In this document: piece after piece, positions 43,471 through 52,885 of the stretch
How the letters are laid out: each line of letters starts with the position of its first letter
Numbering within the stretch: the stretch's first letter is position 1
DNA from: Dolichospermum sp. DET69
GTDB taxonomy: Bacteria; Cyanobacteriota; Cyanobacteriia; Cyanobacteriales; Nostocaceae
Assembly: GCA_017355425.1 (NCBI GenBank)
Contig: CP070233.1
Coordinates: 3,947,501-4,011,500 of the forward strand
Direction: 5' to 3'
Length of the DNA stretch: 64,000 nt
The notes under the pieces: generated by a model
The model's input: the letters and a program-made list of their open reading frames with translations, nothing else
The model's database searches: none
What the model was told of the DNA's origin: nothing
Program-made: the position numbers and the translations under genes

Positions 43471-43935
43471 AGCATCCGGTAAGCGTAAAGCTCAGTGTCT
43501 TTAGACCTGAGATATAAGCGACTAGTGCGGTAATAAAGCGCATAGAGTCTTTCTTTTCATGAAGATTGGTTGAGGTGCGCGAAGTTTTGTTATCTTTGCT
43601 CTCAATGGTGTTATACTGTTCACAACAGGAATGGTAATCAACCTGTATAAAAACCTAACTGCCTAACGGCTTTTCTGTACCTTGACAACTGAAGATATGG
43701 GGTTCTATTCCATAGTTCTAGTGACTGCCCTCCGAATAGGTAAAATCTTCATGGGAGCTAGACGACACAGAATTTAAACTCAATCAAAATTTGCAGTAAT
43801 GCAACTACCTTCGGGCAGAGGGAAAGTTAACGTTTGGGGAGAGAACCACCTCTGGCTTAGATACCGCAAGGGTTCTAAGTTAAGTGGACTCGTTGAACCA
43901 AGAATCTCACTGGCTTTAGCCAGTGAGAGTGTCAA
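43470..43935 (+). mobile_element. tnpB-less IS605/IS1341-type relic with right end
   Basis: The right end is clear: a CTCACTGGC/GCCAGTGAG hairpin followed by AGTGTCAA ending at 43935, the same pattern as the complete element's right end at 54890. Upstream an open frame ending at the hairpin reads MQLPSGRGKVNVWGENHLWL and on to SGLVEPRISLALASESVNKR, the kind of tail seen after TnpB genes. The left part begins with a CTCAG..CTGAG hairpin near 43490. No TnpB catalytic core remains. The 3' section could still encode a guide (omega/re) RNA. Confidence 0.6.
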
Positions 43936-43974
43936 TAAGAGGATATTTTAAAAGTAATCCGTTGTGATTTTTTA

Positions 43975-44065
43975 CCCCCCTTAATCCCCCCTTGTAAAAG
44001 GGGGAAACCGGAAAATCAAGTTCCCTCACCAATACATCGGGGAGGAGGGTTAGGGTGGGGTAAAA
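43975..44065. repeat. CCCCC/GGGGG inverted repeat
   Basis: TTTTTACCCCCCTTAATCCCCC faces GGAGGGTTAGGGTGGGGTAAAA; related to 22338-22412. The gap ends in CTGTTCCCTGTTCCCTG just before the next gene. Confidence 0.65.
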
Positions 44066-44105
44066 AGACTATCAACTCTGTTCCCTGTTCCCTGCTATAA
44101 ATTGA

Positions 44106-46412
44106 GTGGATAAACTCTATTGGCTTGACCAAATTAAATTACAAGACCGCGCCAGGGTTGGCGTTCAGGCGTTTTACTTAAGCAAAATTAAACAAAGTGG
44201 CTATCCTGTTCTACCGGGTTTTGTCGTAGAGGCAGATGTTTTGCGGCAATTTCTAGAAACTCTCAATAGTTCGGAGTCACTAATTGCTGATTTGCCCCAT
44301 TCTTCCCTACATTTAGATGTCAATAATTGGCGACAACTTCAACAGGTAGCTGGCCGCTTACGTCAGGAAATTATCTCAGCCACTGTGCCACCTCATTGGG
44401 TAAGGACAATTTTTCAAGCAGCGAGACAATGGCAAAGAAGCAGTTTAATTTTGCGTCCGAGTCTGGCAATATCAACTAACCAAGAGATGAAAAATATATC
44501 TGGGTTATTAGAGTCGGTATATTGTCCTTGCGAAGAAGAGGAAATAGGCAAAGCTTTAAAATTACTTTGGAGTCAGTTATTCCGGGCTAGAAGTTTACTA
44601 TATTGGCGGAGTGTGGGTATTAGTCTGCCCACAATTAATTTAGGGGTATTAGTACAACCAGTTAATAATGCGATCGCTTCCGGTATAATCAATACTAAAT
44701 CATCGGGATGGGATATTGAAGCTACTTGGGGTTTAGGATTAGCAATTACCAACGGTGAAGTATTACCAGATGTTTACTACATAGAACCAAAAACTGGGGT
44801 GGTAACAGAACGACAATTGGGTAATAAAATGTTGGCCTATCGTCTTAATCATGACACTGCTTTCTCTGCCCAACAACTACAACCAACATTAGATACTAAT
44901 TTTTTACTAGCTTATCTTTTGGAAGAATCTCAACAACAAGAATATGCTTTACCAGAAGAATATTTACAAGAATTAATTACTCTGGGGAATCAAGTAGTCG
45001 GTGAACTGGGGACAAATTTAACAATGAAATGGACAATTGCCCAAGAATCCTTGTCCACCAAACTCTATATTACAGAAGTCACTGTTCCCCAACCTCTAAA
45101 CAAGAATGTCCAATTTATTCAAGGTATTGGGGCAGCCAGAGGCAGAATTATTGCTAATACCTATATTCTTAGTTCATCACAAAAACCAATACAAGTTCCC
45201 AAAGGAGTAATTCTCATCGCATCAGTGATTACTCCTGATTGCTTACCTTTACTACAAGGAGTTGCTGGCATTATTACAGAACAAGGGGGATTAACTAGCC
45301 ACGGGGCAATTTTAGCCAGGGAGTTAGGCATTCCTGCGGTTGTGAGTGCCACTGGTGCAACCACTCTTTTACAAACAGGTGAAAAATTATTACTAGATGG
45401 GGATAAGGGAGAAGTCTATCGTCTCACAGAAGATGGGGAAAAGTTTTCTAGTGAGGAGATGGAAGGATTAATTAATCAGGAAAAAAACGTTAATTATCAG
45501 CCTACTAATCTACCAATAATTGCAACTAAGTTACTCGTAAATTTGAGTCAAGAGCGATTAATTGAACAAGTACAATATTTGCCTGTAGATGGAGTAGGAT
45601 TATTACGTTCAGAATTGATGATGTTAAATATTCTGGAGGGAAAACATCCTCGAGAATGGATAATAGAAGGCAATCAGGCGGAATTATTAGAGTTATTATC
45701 TGAACAAATTAAGCAGTTTGCTCGCGCTTTTTCACCTAGACCTATTTTTTATCGCTCTTTAGATTATCTATCATACAATTTACCATCATTGAGTACAGAG
45801 ACATCATCAATTCTTGGTGAAAGAGGTGTTTTTAATTATATGAAAAATCCGGCAGTTTTTGAATTGGAATTACAAGCTTTAGCGATAGTTCAAGCATCTG
45901 GGTATAGAAATATTAATTTGTTATTACCTTTTGTTCGCAGTGTTGAAGAATTTATCTTTTGTCGTCATAAAGTTGAGCAAGCTGGGTTAACGCAAATATC
46001 CCAGTTTCAATTGTGGATAATGGCAGAAGTTCCTAGTGTATTATTTCTCTTACCTGAATATATTAAAGCTGGTGTGGCAGGTATTTCCATAGGCACAAAT
46101 GATTTAACTCAATTACTATTAGGAATAGATCGAGAACAGGGAAAACTAGGGACAATATTTGATGAAAGTCATCCCGCAGTCATGGCAGCGATCGCTCAAT
46201 TAATTAAAATGGCTCAATCTGGGGGTATTCCCTGTTCTATCTGTGGTCAAGCCCCGGTGCTTTATCCAGAAATAATTGATCAATTAATTGCATGGGGGAT
46301 CACTTCTATTTCTGTAGAACCGGAAGCTGTAGAAAGGACTTATCAAGCGATCGCTCGTGCTGAACAACGGTTAATCTTAGCAGCAGCAAGGAAGCAACTA
46401 GGGAATTTGTAA
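44106..46412 (+). CDS. PEP synthase-like / PEP-utilising enzyme
   Basis: A 768-residue protein with the phosphoenolpyruvate synthase/pyruvate phosphate dikinase layout: N-terminal ATP-grasp-like domain (about 1-310; LILRPSLAIS, LGVLVQPV), swivelling phosphohistidine domain with His399 in GGLTSHGAILARELGIPAV, and a C-terminal PEP-binding barrel (GLLRSELMML, FYRSLDYLS, LLPFVRSVEEF, GTNDLTQLLLGIDREQG, CSICGQAP with the active-site Cys). It is a little shorter than PpsA and its N-domain is weakly conserved, so the physiological reaction is uncertain. GTG start; no upstream ATG fits. Confidence 0.8.
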   Translation: MDKLYWLDQIKLQDRARVGVQAFYLSKIKQSGYPVLPGFVVEADVLRQFLETLNSSESLIADLPHSSLHLDVNNWRQLQQVAGRLRQEIISATVPPHWVRTIFQAARQWQRSSLILRPSLAISTNQEMKNISGLLESVYCPCEEEEIGKALKLLWSQLFRARSLLYWRSVGISLPTINLGVLVQPVNNAIASGIINTKSSGWDIEATWGLGLAITNGEVLPDVYYIEPKTGVVTERQLGNKMLAYRLNHDTAFSAQQLQPTLDTNFLLAYLLEESQQQEYALPEEYLQELITLGNQVVGELGTNLTMKWTIAQESLSTKLYITEVTVPQPLNKNVQFIQGIGAARGRIIANTYILSSSQKPIQVPKGVILIASVITPDCLPLLQGVAGIITEQGGLTSHGAILARELGIPAVVSATGATTLLQTGEKLLLDGDKGEVYRLTEDGEKFSSEEMEGLINQEKNVNYQPTNLPIIATKLLVNLSQERLIEQVQYLPVDGVGLLRSELMMLNILEGKHPREWIIEGNQAELLELLSEQIKQFARAFSPRPIFYRSLDYLSYNLPSLSTETSSILGERGVFNYMKNPAVFELELQALAIVQASGYRNINLLLPFVRSVEEFIFCRHKVEQAGLTQISQFQLWIMAEVPSVLFLLPEYIKAGVAGISIGTNDLTQLLLGIDREQGKLGTIFDESHPAVMAAIAQLIKMAQSGGIPCSICGQAPVLYPEIIDQLIAWGITSISVEPEAVERTYQAIARAEQRLILAAARKQLGNL

Positions 46413-46484
46413 ATTTTTTTAATGGTTGACAAAAAGTAGAACAAACCAACTATGATAGATCATAATTCATCCACCAGTAGGTAA

Positions 46485-49400
46485 ATGTCACTATCACAAT
46501 TCCGGCAACATATTACTAATTTAATAACAACAGCAGAACAAATGCTGGGTTCATCTCGTAGTGGGAAACCAGAAGAAAATACAAAAAATAGTCTGATTGT
46601 ACCTTTTTTAGATGCTCTTGGTTATACCGCAGAATATCGGACATTAGAAGGTGCAATTCGTAGTTTAATTGGTACTACCACGTGGGTAGATTATTTACTC
46701 CGTCCTGAAGTGGGAAAACATCCAAAATTGATGTTTGAAGCCAAAAGTTTATGGGATAAAAATATATGGGAAACAAATGCAGTACAAGTTTTAGATTACA
46801 TCAGAAATTATAGTTTAGATATCGGCACACAAGACCCTGTAGTTTGGATTGTTTTATCTAATTTTCGAGAATGGCACATTTTAAGATTACAGGATAGAAG
46901 ACCTTTTTGGTCATTTACAATAGATCAACTAAAAAATGATCCTGATCTTGTCAGTAGATTATATACTTGCCTGAGTCGTGAAAATTTATCTAGTAATCGG
47001 TTAGAAGCATTTTATAGTGAAAATACTAGGGAAGAATTAGGAACAAAATTTCTCGCAGATTTAAAAATTTGGCGTGTTATTATTGCCAATGGCATTAAAA
47101 AATCTCAACCAAATTTAAAAGAAGACAAAATTCGTGAAGCTGCACAAATTATTTTAAATCGTTTTTTATTAATTAGGTTATTAGAAACATTTAGTCGGGA
47201 AATGCCATTTAATTATCTTGGTAGAGTTTATTATAACTGGCAACAAATGTTTCCAAATTTGCCATTTATTGAACAATTAAGACAGGCTTTTCGGAGTATA
47301 TGGGTGGATTATAATACCGAATTATTTCAACCTTCTTGGATTGATGAATTAATGATTGATGTTGAATATTTAGAATCTATCATTGTTATTAATGCAGTGC
47401 CACAGGAAGGTATACTTTATGCCATTACAGGAACATTAGCTAATTACCGCTCAATTTATAACTATGATTTTACAACTTTAACACAGGATATATTAGGGAC
47501 AGCTTATGAACAATTTCTCGCTCATCAATTGATTGTTGTTAACGATGTTATCCAAATCTTAGAAAATCAAAAAACTCGCAAAAAAGAAGGGATTTTTTAT
47601 ACTCCTAACTATATAGTTCAGAGGATTGTTAATCAAACTTTACAGCCATTAGTTAAACCTAAAATTGATCAAGCTATTCAATTACTAGAAATAGGTGAAT
47701 TACAACAAGCATACATAGTAGCAAAATCAGTCTTAGAAATTACAGTTCTTGATCCTGCTTGTGGTTCAGGTTCATTTTTATTAGGTGCATTTGATTATTT
47801 ATTAACAGAAATTAAACGTTATAATCAAGCTTGTCAAACAACTAAAATTCCCGATAACTTTGATTTATTTACTCATGTATCAGTACAATCAATTATTAAT
47901 CCTGAAGAACAAATTCTAGTAAAAATGCTGCATGGAGTAGATCGAGATCCCCAAGCAGTATTATTAGCAAAATTATCACTATGGACAAGATTATTACGTG
48001 CGCGTCCAGGAGAATATGGTAGACGCAATGGTTCTATCTATTCTCACTTACCAGCACTGACTTTAAATATTCGCGTGGGAGATAGCTTAATTCATAGTCC
48101 TGCTAATTTAGCACCTTTTTCTGAGCAATTATCAATAGTCGCAGATTTAGCTAAAATTGCTAGAGATACTAGCCAAACTGAAATCGAAATAAATCAAGCA
48201 GTTAGCAATTTAGAGACTGAAATTGCAGTAATTAATCAAGAAATAAATGCTGTTTTAACTGCTTTTTTTGCTAGTGATGAAAGTATCAATTCTGTAGTTT
48301 ATTTAATTAAAAATAGAGAAGCTGAAGCAGAAGAAATAGAACTAATTCGAGAATTAATTACAGAAGATACTAATATTGAAAAAACCTTAGAAAATTGGAC
48401 ATCTGCTGAATTAGCAAGAGTTAAGTCTGAATTGATGAGTTTAGCTACTGCTCAAGAAGAAGTGATTATAAAACGTCCATTTAATTGGGAGGTTGAGTTT
48501 TCGCATATTTTTGATCCAAGATTACCACAATCAGAAAGAGGCTTTTGTGTGATCATCGGTAATCCTCCTTATTTTAATGTTGACTCAACCTTTGGTAGAG
48601 GTGCATTAGAATTGAAATGGTTAAAATATGCTTATTCTGATATTTACACCGATAAGACTGATATTCTATTTTATTTCTTCCGTCAAGGGTGGGAGATTTT
48701 AAAAGAAGATGGTTATTTAAGTTTTATCATTTCTCGCGCCTTTATTCAAGGTGATAAATCTAGAAGTTTACGAGACTTTATTTGTAAAAACACGAAAATA
48801 ATTAATATTATTGATTTCTTAGGTTATCAAGTCTTTAAAGCGGGAATTGCTACCTGCATTCTTGAATTTCAAAGAAAAACTCCCCAACCAGAAGATACTT
48901 TTACGGCTTTTTATGTATTAGATATTGATGCTGTTAAAGAAAATTTTGTAAGTGATGATTGTTCTTTAAGTTTAACCCAAGGTGTAACTCAGGTAGATAT
49001 TACACAAGCTAACTTAAATGATCATCGTTGGCAAATATCTCCATATAATGAAATTTTTGCAATCATTGATTCTCAAGGTATAAAACTAAGAGAAATGGAT
49101 TCTGTACATTATACAGAAGGTATCACTACAGGACGTGATGCTATATTTGAAGGAGAATTTATAAACAAGTTTCCAGATAATTATTACTTACAACGAGTTT
49201 CTATTTCTTCTATTATTTCCTATGGTTGTGAACCACCAGAAACACAAATTTTATATTATACTCATCAAACTGAATGGGAAGAATTGCCTCTATCTGTACA
49301 AAAATATTTACAGCAAAATCAGTTGGAATTAGAAAATAGAGATGTTTACAAAAATAAAACCAGTCATTATCAATGGTTTCATCTTCATCGTCCACGCTAT

Positions 49401-50360
49401 GGGATGAGAGATGCAAAAATTCTATTTCCTCGTAGAGCTAATGCTAATAAATTTTTTATTGATGAATATGGAATTTTTGGTTTCAAAAGTGATGTGGCTG
49501 CTTATGTAAAAGGTGAAAATATTGATGTTAATATTCTTTTTTGTATTTGTTCTTTACTCAACTCCAAAGTTTTAGAGTTTCGCTATCGTGCATTGGGTGG
49601 AATTGGAAAACTAACGGGAAAAGGAATGTTTGAGTATTTTGAAAATCAAGTTGGTGATTTACCAATTCCCCAATTTAATGAAGAAAATAATTCTGACTAT
49701 CAAGAGTTAGCTAGGTTAAGTCGAGAAGCTCATGATATTTGGCAAAGTCGCTATCAAATTGTCACAACTTACCAGTCTAAAACTTCCGCGATTCCTCATA
49801 AAGAAGTATCATTAAATGAATATCATAAATTATCTAGTGATTATGCTGTTGATATTGAATGGGAAAGTCCCAATGCAAATCAAGAAGGACATTTACTAGA
49901 ATTAAGGATTGAACCAAATACAAATGGATATGCTATTTGGGGAGAAGTGACTGATGACGAAGATTGGCAAGAAGGGGATAGGAAATGGATAGAAATAGCT
50001 AATGTTAAGATTCGTAACCCTCATCTACGGAGATATATGTTAGCAAGATTAATTTATTTAACTGAATTTGATTCATCTTTCCGTCGTAAAAGAAAATTAT
50101 CAAGCGAAATAGGAAACTTAGTTAATATTACTTTTGATGTTCTGAAAGTAAATAGATATGATCAAGATAGATTTAGTAATCTTCGTGCTTTAGAAGTAAT
50201 TGAAAAAAGAGTTGAGCAAGAAGTTGGTAGATCAGACTTAGAAACAGTTTTACTCAGACAAACTGAAATTAAAAATCAAATTGATCAAATTGCCTATCGG
50301 CTTTATCAAGTAGAGGATTATATAGATATTATTAAGCAAGCTTTAAAAGTTGTGTTGTAA
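46485..50360 (+). CDS. Single-chain type IIG restriction-modification enzyme (Eco57I-like)
   Basis: A 1291-residue fused endonuclease and N6-adenine methyltransferase. The N-terminal PD-(D/E)xK nuclease is seen as Asp69 in WVDYLL and Glu85-x-Lys87 in MFEAKS. The methyltransferase follows: motif I LDPACGSGSFLLG (from Asp423) and motif IV NPPY (from Asn693). The C-terminal third would be the target recognition domain. It follows the PEP gene by about 70 bp, with no separate hsdS, methylase or restriction gene, so it should work alone. The catalytic residues appear intact. The recognition sequence cannot be predicted. ATG start. Confidence 0.87.
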   Translation: MSLSQFRQHITNLITTAEQMLGSSRSGKPEENTKNSLIVPFLDALGYTAEYRTLEGAIRSLIGTTTWVDYLLRPEVGKHPKLMFEAKSLWDKNIWETNAVQVLDYIRNYSLDIGTQDPVVWIVLSNFREWHILRLQDRRPFWSFTIDQLKNDPDLVSRLYTCLSRENLSSNRLEAFYSENTREELGTKFLADLKIWRVIIANGIKKSQPNLKEDKIREAAQIILNRFLLIRLLETFSREMPFNYLGRVYYNWQQMFPNLPFIEQLRQAFRSIWVDYNTELFQPSWIDELMIDVEYLESIIVINAVPQEGILYAITGTLANYRSIYNYDFTTLTQDILGTAYEQFLAHQLIVVNDVIQILENQKTRKKEGIFYTPNYIVQRIVNQTLQPLVKPKIDQAIQLLEIGELQQAYIVAKSVLEITVLDPACGSGSFLLGAFDYLLTEIKRYNQACQTTKIPDNFDLFTHVSVQSIINPEEQILVKMLHGVDRDPQAVLLAKLSLWTRLLRARPGEYGRRNGSIYSHLPALTLNIRVGDSLIHSPANLAPFSEQLSIVADLAKIARDTSQTEIEINQAVSNLETEIAVINQEINAVLTAFFASDESINSVVYLIKNREAEAEEIELIRELITEDTNIEKTLENWTSAELARVKSELMSLATAQEEVIIKRPFNWEVEFSHIFDPRLPQSERGFCVIIGNPPYFNVDSTFGRGALELKWLKYAYSDIYTDKTDILFYFFRQGWEILKEDGYLSFIISRAFIQGDKSRSLRDFICKNTKIINIIDFLGYQVFKAGIATCILEFQRKTPQPEDTFTAFYVLDIDAVKENFVSDDCSLSLTQGVTQVDITQANLNDHRWQISPYNEIFAIIDSQGIKLREMDSVHYTEGITTGRDAIFEGEFINKFPDNYYLQRVSISSIISYGCEPPETQILYYTHQTEWEELPLSVQKYLQQNQLELENRDVYKNKTSHYQWFHLHRPRYGMRDAKILFPRRANANKFFIDEYGIFGFKSDVAAYVKGENIDVNILFCICSLLNSKVLEFRYRALGGIGKLTGKGMFEYFENQVGDLPIPQFNEENNSDYQELARLSREAHDIWQSRYQIVTTYQSKTSAIPHKEVSLNEYHKLSSDYAVDIEWESPNANQEGHLLELRIEPNTNGYAIWGEVTDDEDWQEGDRKWIEIANVKIRNPHLRRYMLARLIYLTEFDSSFRRKRKLSSEIGNLVNITFDVLKVNRYDQDRFSNLRALEVIEKRVEQEVGRSDLETVLLRQTEIKNQIDQIAYRLYQVEDYIDIIKQALKVVL

Positions 50361-50370
50361 CTTCAATTAT

Positions 50371-50403
50371 AGATACCTAAATTCTCTAAGAAATCAGGTA
50401 TCT
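50371..50403. terminator. Stem-loop after the restriction-modification gene
   Basis: AGATACCT-TTCT and AGAA-AGGTATCT arms form a hairpin between two convergent genes, probably terminating both. Confidence 0.6.
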
Positions 50404-50426
50404 GGGTATGAAGTTTTTGTAGATAC

Positions 50427-51593
50427 TTAATATCTACAAATAGCTGCTACTTTAACTCCACTAGGCATTGCTTCTGGTTCAAGAGTATAAACTTTACCAC
50501 CATTTAAAATGGTATGAATCACCGCAAAATCTAACATATCTTCATCATCTGGTTCTGCTTCTGGATGTAAATCAACTGTAGAGTTCTCTAAATCAAATTT
50601 ACCCCAAATATGTTGTTTTATAGGCACAAATAAAGTATCAATCCTTTGATAATAAGCATCTGGAATAATTGCTTTGATATCATTGGCAACCTTGCTACTT
50701 TCTTCCCCAGCCAATTGCAAATAAATAGCCATTAAATCTCGATATTCTTGTTGAAATAAAGGGGCAACAATTTCCCAGGCTGCATGATTTAATTCTTCTG
50801 TTTTTAGTGTTTCTGCATTGCCAGAAATACCAGTTTCTTGTAAATATGGATAAGTATTAGCCTGGCGGTAAATTGGTAATAAATATTCCACTCCTGCTAA
50901 TATTAAAGGTGCTTTTTTACCTCGCAATTTTTCACGTAATGCACTATCAACAGCATAACAAAATTGTAAAATATCTTCTTCATGTTTCTCCCGATCTGGA
51001 CTACCTTGTCCATGCACAGAACCAGGATGTTGAGCAGCAGAAGTTGCACCTCTAGCTATGCCAATTCGGTGCTGTACGCCTTTTTGAAATTCATCTTCTA
51101 GGAGAATTTCAGCCAGATTATGAGGCATATTTTCTACTTCTACCTCATGAAGTTGGTAGCGCGTACCTGAGTAAAATTTGACATTCTTTTGACTTAAAGC
51201 CAAAATATAGAATTTTCCATCATTATTAATCAGATTTAGTAAGGGTTTGATATGAAAATTCTTGCCAACAACCACTAATTGGGGAAAAGAAATTGGTAAA
51301 CAATAGTAACGAAATAGATTTGGGGAAGTAAAAATTACTAATCCCTGAACCTGATTTTCCCAAAAATCAGTGTTGTCTAATTCCATGACTGGTTGCAGCA
51401 AATTTACAGTCTCAGCATGGCGTAAACCGAGTTCATCTAAACGACTTTCAGCTTCTCGAATTAAATTTTTAAACCGAATCGGATTTTGCCGAGTATCTCC
51501 CCCTATTTTTTCCATAGGTAGATAGAGAGAAACACATGGATACTGAGAATTTTGGACTAAATTTTTGAGTTCATCAAGAGCCAATATAGTCAT
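50427..51593 (-). CDS. baeRF3-type (bacterial archaeo-eukaryotic release factor) protein
   Basis: A 388-residue protein of the bacterial eRF1-like group, baeRF family 3. The eRF1 middle-domain fold is suggested by VSLYLPMEKIGGDTRQNPIRFKNLIREAE at the start, then ILALSQKNVKFYSGTRYQLHEVEVENMPHNL and LILAGVEYLLPIYRQANTYPYL, and an end with GGKVYTLEPEAMPSGVKVAAICRY. These proteins are proposed to act on stalled or modified ribosomes, often in stress or conflict settings; this is family-level inference. It is convergent with the restriction-modification gene. ATG start. Confidence 0.8.
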   Translation of the reverse strand: MTILALDELKNLVQNSQYPCVSLYLPMEKIGGDTRQNPIRFKNLIREAESRLDELGLRHAETVNLLQPVMELDNTDFWENQVQGLVIFTSPNLFRYYCLPISFPQLVVVGKNFHIKPLLNLINNDGKFYILALSQKNVKFYSGTRYQLHEVEVENMPHNLAEILLEDEFQKGVQHRIGIARGATSAAQHPGSVHGQGSPDREKHEEDILQFCYAVDSALREKLRGKKAPLILAGVEYLLPIYRQANTYPYLQETGISGNAETLKTEELNHAAWEIVAPLFQQEYRDLMAIYLQLAGEESSKVANDIKAIIPDAYYQRIDTLFVPIKQHIWGKFDLENSTVDLHPEAEPDDEDMLDFAVIHTILNGGKVYTLEPEAMPSGVKVAAICRY

Positions 51594-52022
51594 ATATTTT
51601 ATCCACAGCGAGGATAACTAGAGAATATAGATTCAATTCAACTCTTAATATGGCAATTCTGCATCTTTCTTTTGACAAGAAATTACCCGCTTTCTATGCC
51701 TTTTTGTAGATAGAATCATCAACAAATACGGTTGAGTTAAGTCTTGAACTCTTTTTTTAACTGACAGCAGAGGACACAGAGAAAAGAAACTATTTCACTT
51801 GAACTATAGCAATAGTATTTGAATTTTGAAAACTTTAAGTATTTGTAATCTTTGTAGGGTGTGTTAGGCATAGCCGTAACGCACCCTAGGTTAGATAAGT
51901 GGTGCATTAGGCTGGCGCTAACGCACCCTACGGACATTTTGAAAATCAAATATTAGTCCTACATAGTAAAAATCACCGCAAATATTGGTAATTTTCCCTT
52001 TTCCATTGACAAAAAGAAAGAA
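51594..52022. repeat. Intergenic region with GCACCCTA repeats
   Basis: Two nested stems at 51856-51895 and 51900-51931 use GGGTGTGTTAGG/CGCACCCTA and GGTGCATTAGG/CTAACGCACC arms, a common cyanobacterial interspersed repeat. No gene is supported. Confidence 0.7.
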
Positions 52023-52556
52023 TTATGGCGTTTTGAGAATACTGGGAATTGTGGCTAAGATGCGTGTGGCAATTTCTTCTGGTGTTTCAGCGGCGTTAAT
52101 AGTAATATGTAAGTCAGCTTGGGAGTACATGGGTTGACGTTGTTCTAAAAGCGATCGCAATTTACTTTCAGGATCATCTTGCAAAAGCGGTCTTGTATCA
52201 TCTTCCGCTAACCGCTGTAATATTATTTGTACTGGAACATCTAACCAAACTATTAAACCATGATGGAGATAACTCCAATTATGCTGCTGCATGATAATAC
52301 CCCCACCAGTAGCTATAACCAATTTAGTATAGGCACAAACTTGAGCTAAAACATCACTCTCCAATTGCCGAAACTCCGCTTCACCATTTTCAGCAAATAT
52401 TTCATTAATAGATTTACCTGCGGCTTTGACTATGACTTCATCTGTATCTACAAATCTATAACCAATTTCCTCTGCTAGTAACTTTCCTATTGTTGTCTTA
52501 CCAACTCCCATCATGCCAACTAAATAGAGGTTAACGCCTTTTAATACATTAATCAC
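52023..52556 (-). CDS. aroK: Shikimate kinase
   Basis: A 177-residue P-loop kinase that phosphorylates shikimate at the 3-hydroxyl in aromatic amino acid synthesis. It has Walker A GMMGVGKT (residues 14-21), FVDTDEVI with the magnesium and substrate Asp, ELxxFR-like EAEFRQLE, the ATGGGI motif, and the lid RPLLQ. Length is standard. A GTG at 52556 is the likely start; a 30-bp gap then leads into the left end of the IS element. Confidence 0.93.
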   Translation of the reverse strand: MINVLKGVNLYLVGMMGVGKTTIGKLLAEEIGYRFVDTDEVIVKAAGKSINEIFAENGEAEFRQLESDVLAQVCAYTKLVIATGGGIIMQQHNWSYLHHGLIVWLDVPVQIILQRLAEDDTRPLLQDDPESKLRSLLEQRQPMYSQADLHITINAAETPEEIATRILATIPSILKTP

Positions 52557-52664
52557 CAGTATTTTTCTCCTGCAAAATTATTAATTATAAGGGAAATGCC
52601 GAAAACCCTTGAAGATGTAGCTGACTTAGGAAGCTACATCTGTGCTTTAGACAAGGGATAAAGG

Positions 52665-52823
52665 CTAGGTGCAGGATTTATCCTGCATTGACACCGGATC
52701 TGGCAGACTGTCTATCCAATCTTCTATTAGTCTTGTTACAGAATATTCTTTTTGTTCGGCTAATAACTTTAGTTTATGGGATCTGCGCGGTGTCGTTCTA
52801 ATTCTTATATATTCAGTCTTCAT
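52665..52823 (-). CDS. Small ribbon-helix-helix-like protein in the IS left end
   Basis: A 52-residue protein read divergently from tnpB, starting at ATG 52823: opens MKTEYIRIRTTPRRSHKLKL, then LLAEQKEYSVTRLIEDWIDS. A basic strand followed by two helices fits a ribbon-helix-helix DNA-binding fold. Small genes like this lie in the same place in other cyanobacterial tnpB elements, from memory. It shares the 62-bp divergent promoter region with tnpB and may repress it. Too short for routine gene calling. The last residues (SMQDKSCT) run into left-end sequence. Confidence 0.6.
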   Translation of the reverse strand: MKTEYIRIRTTPRRSHKLKLLAEQKEYSVTRLIEDWIDSLPDPVSMQDKSCT

Positions 52824-52885
52824 CTTGTCTCCTATCTGTTTCCTATCTATGTTATATTATAAACAGGTCGAAAGGAAACAAAGTA

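Noticed and set aside
43470-43700. Structured RNA such as tmRNA or RNase P RNA
   Set aside because: None of the conserved tmRNA or RNase P blocks is seen; the hairpins fit an IS end better.
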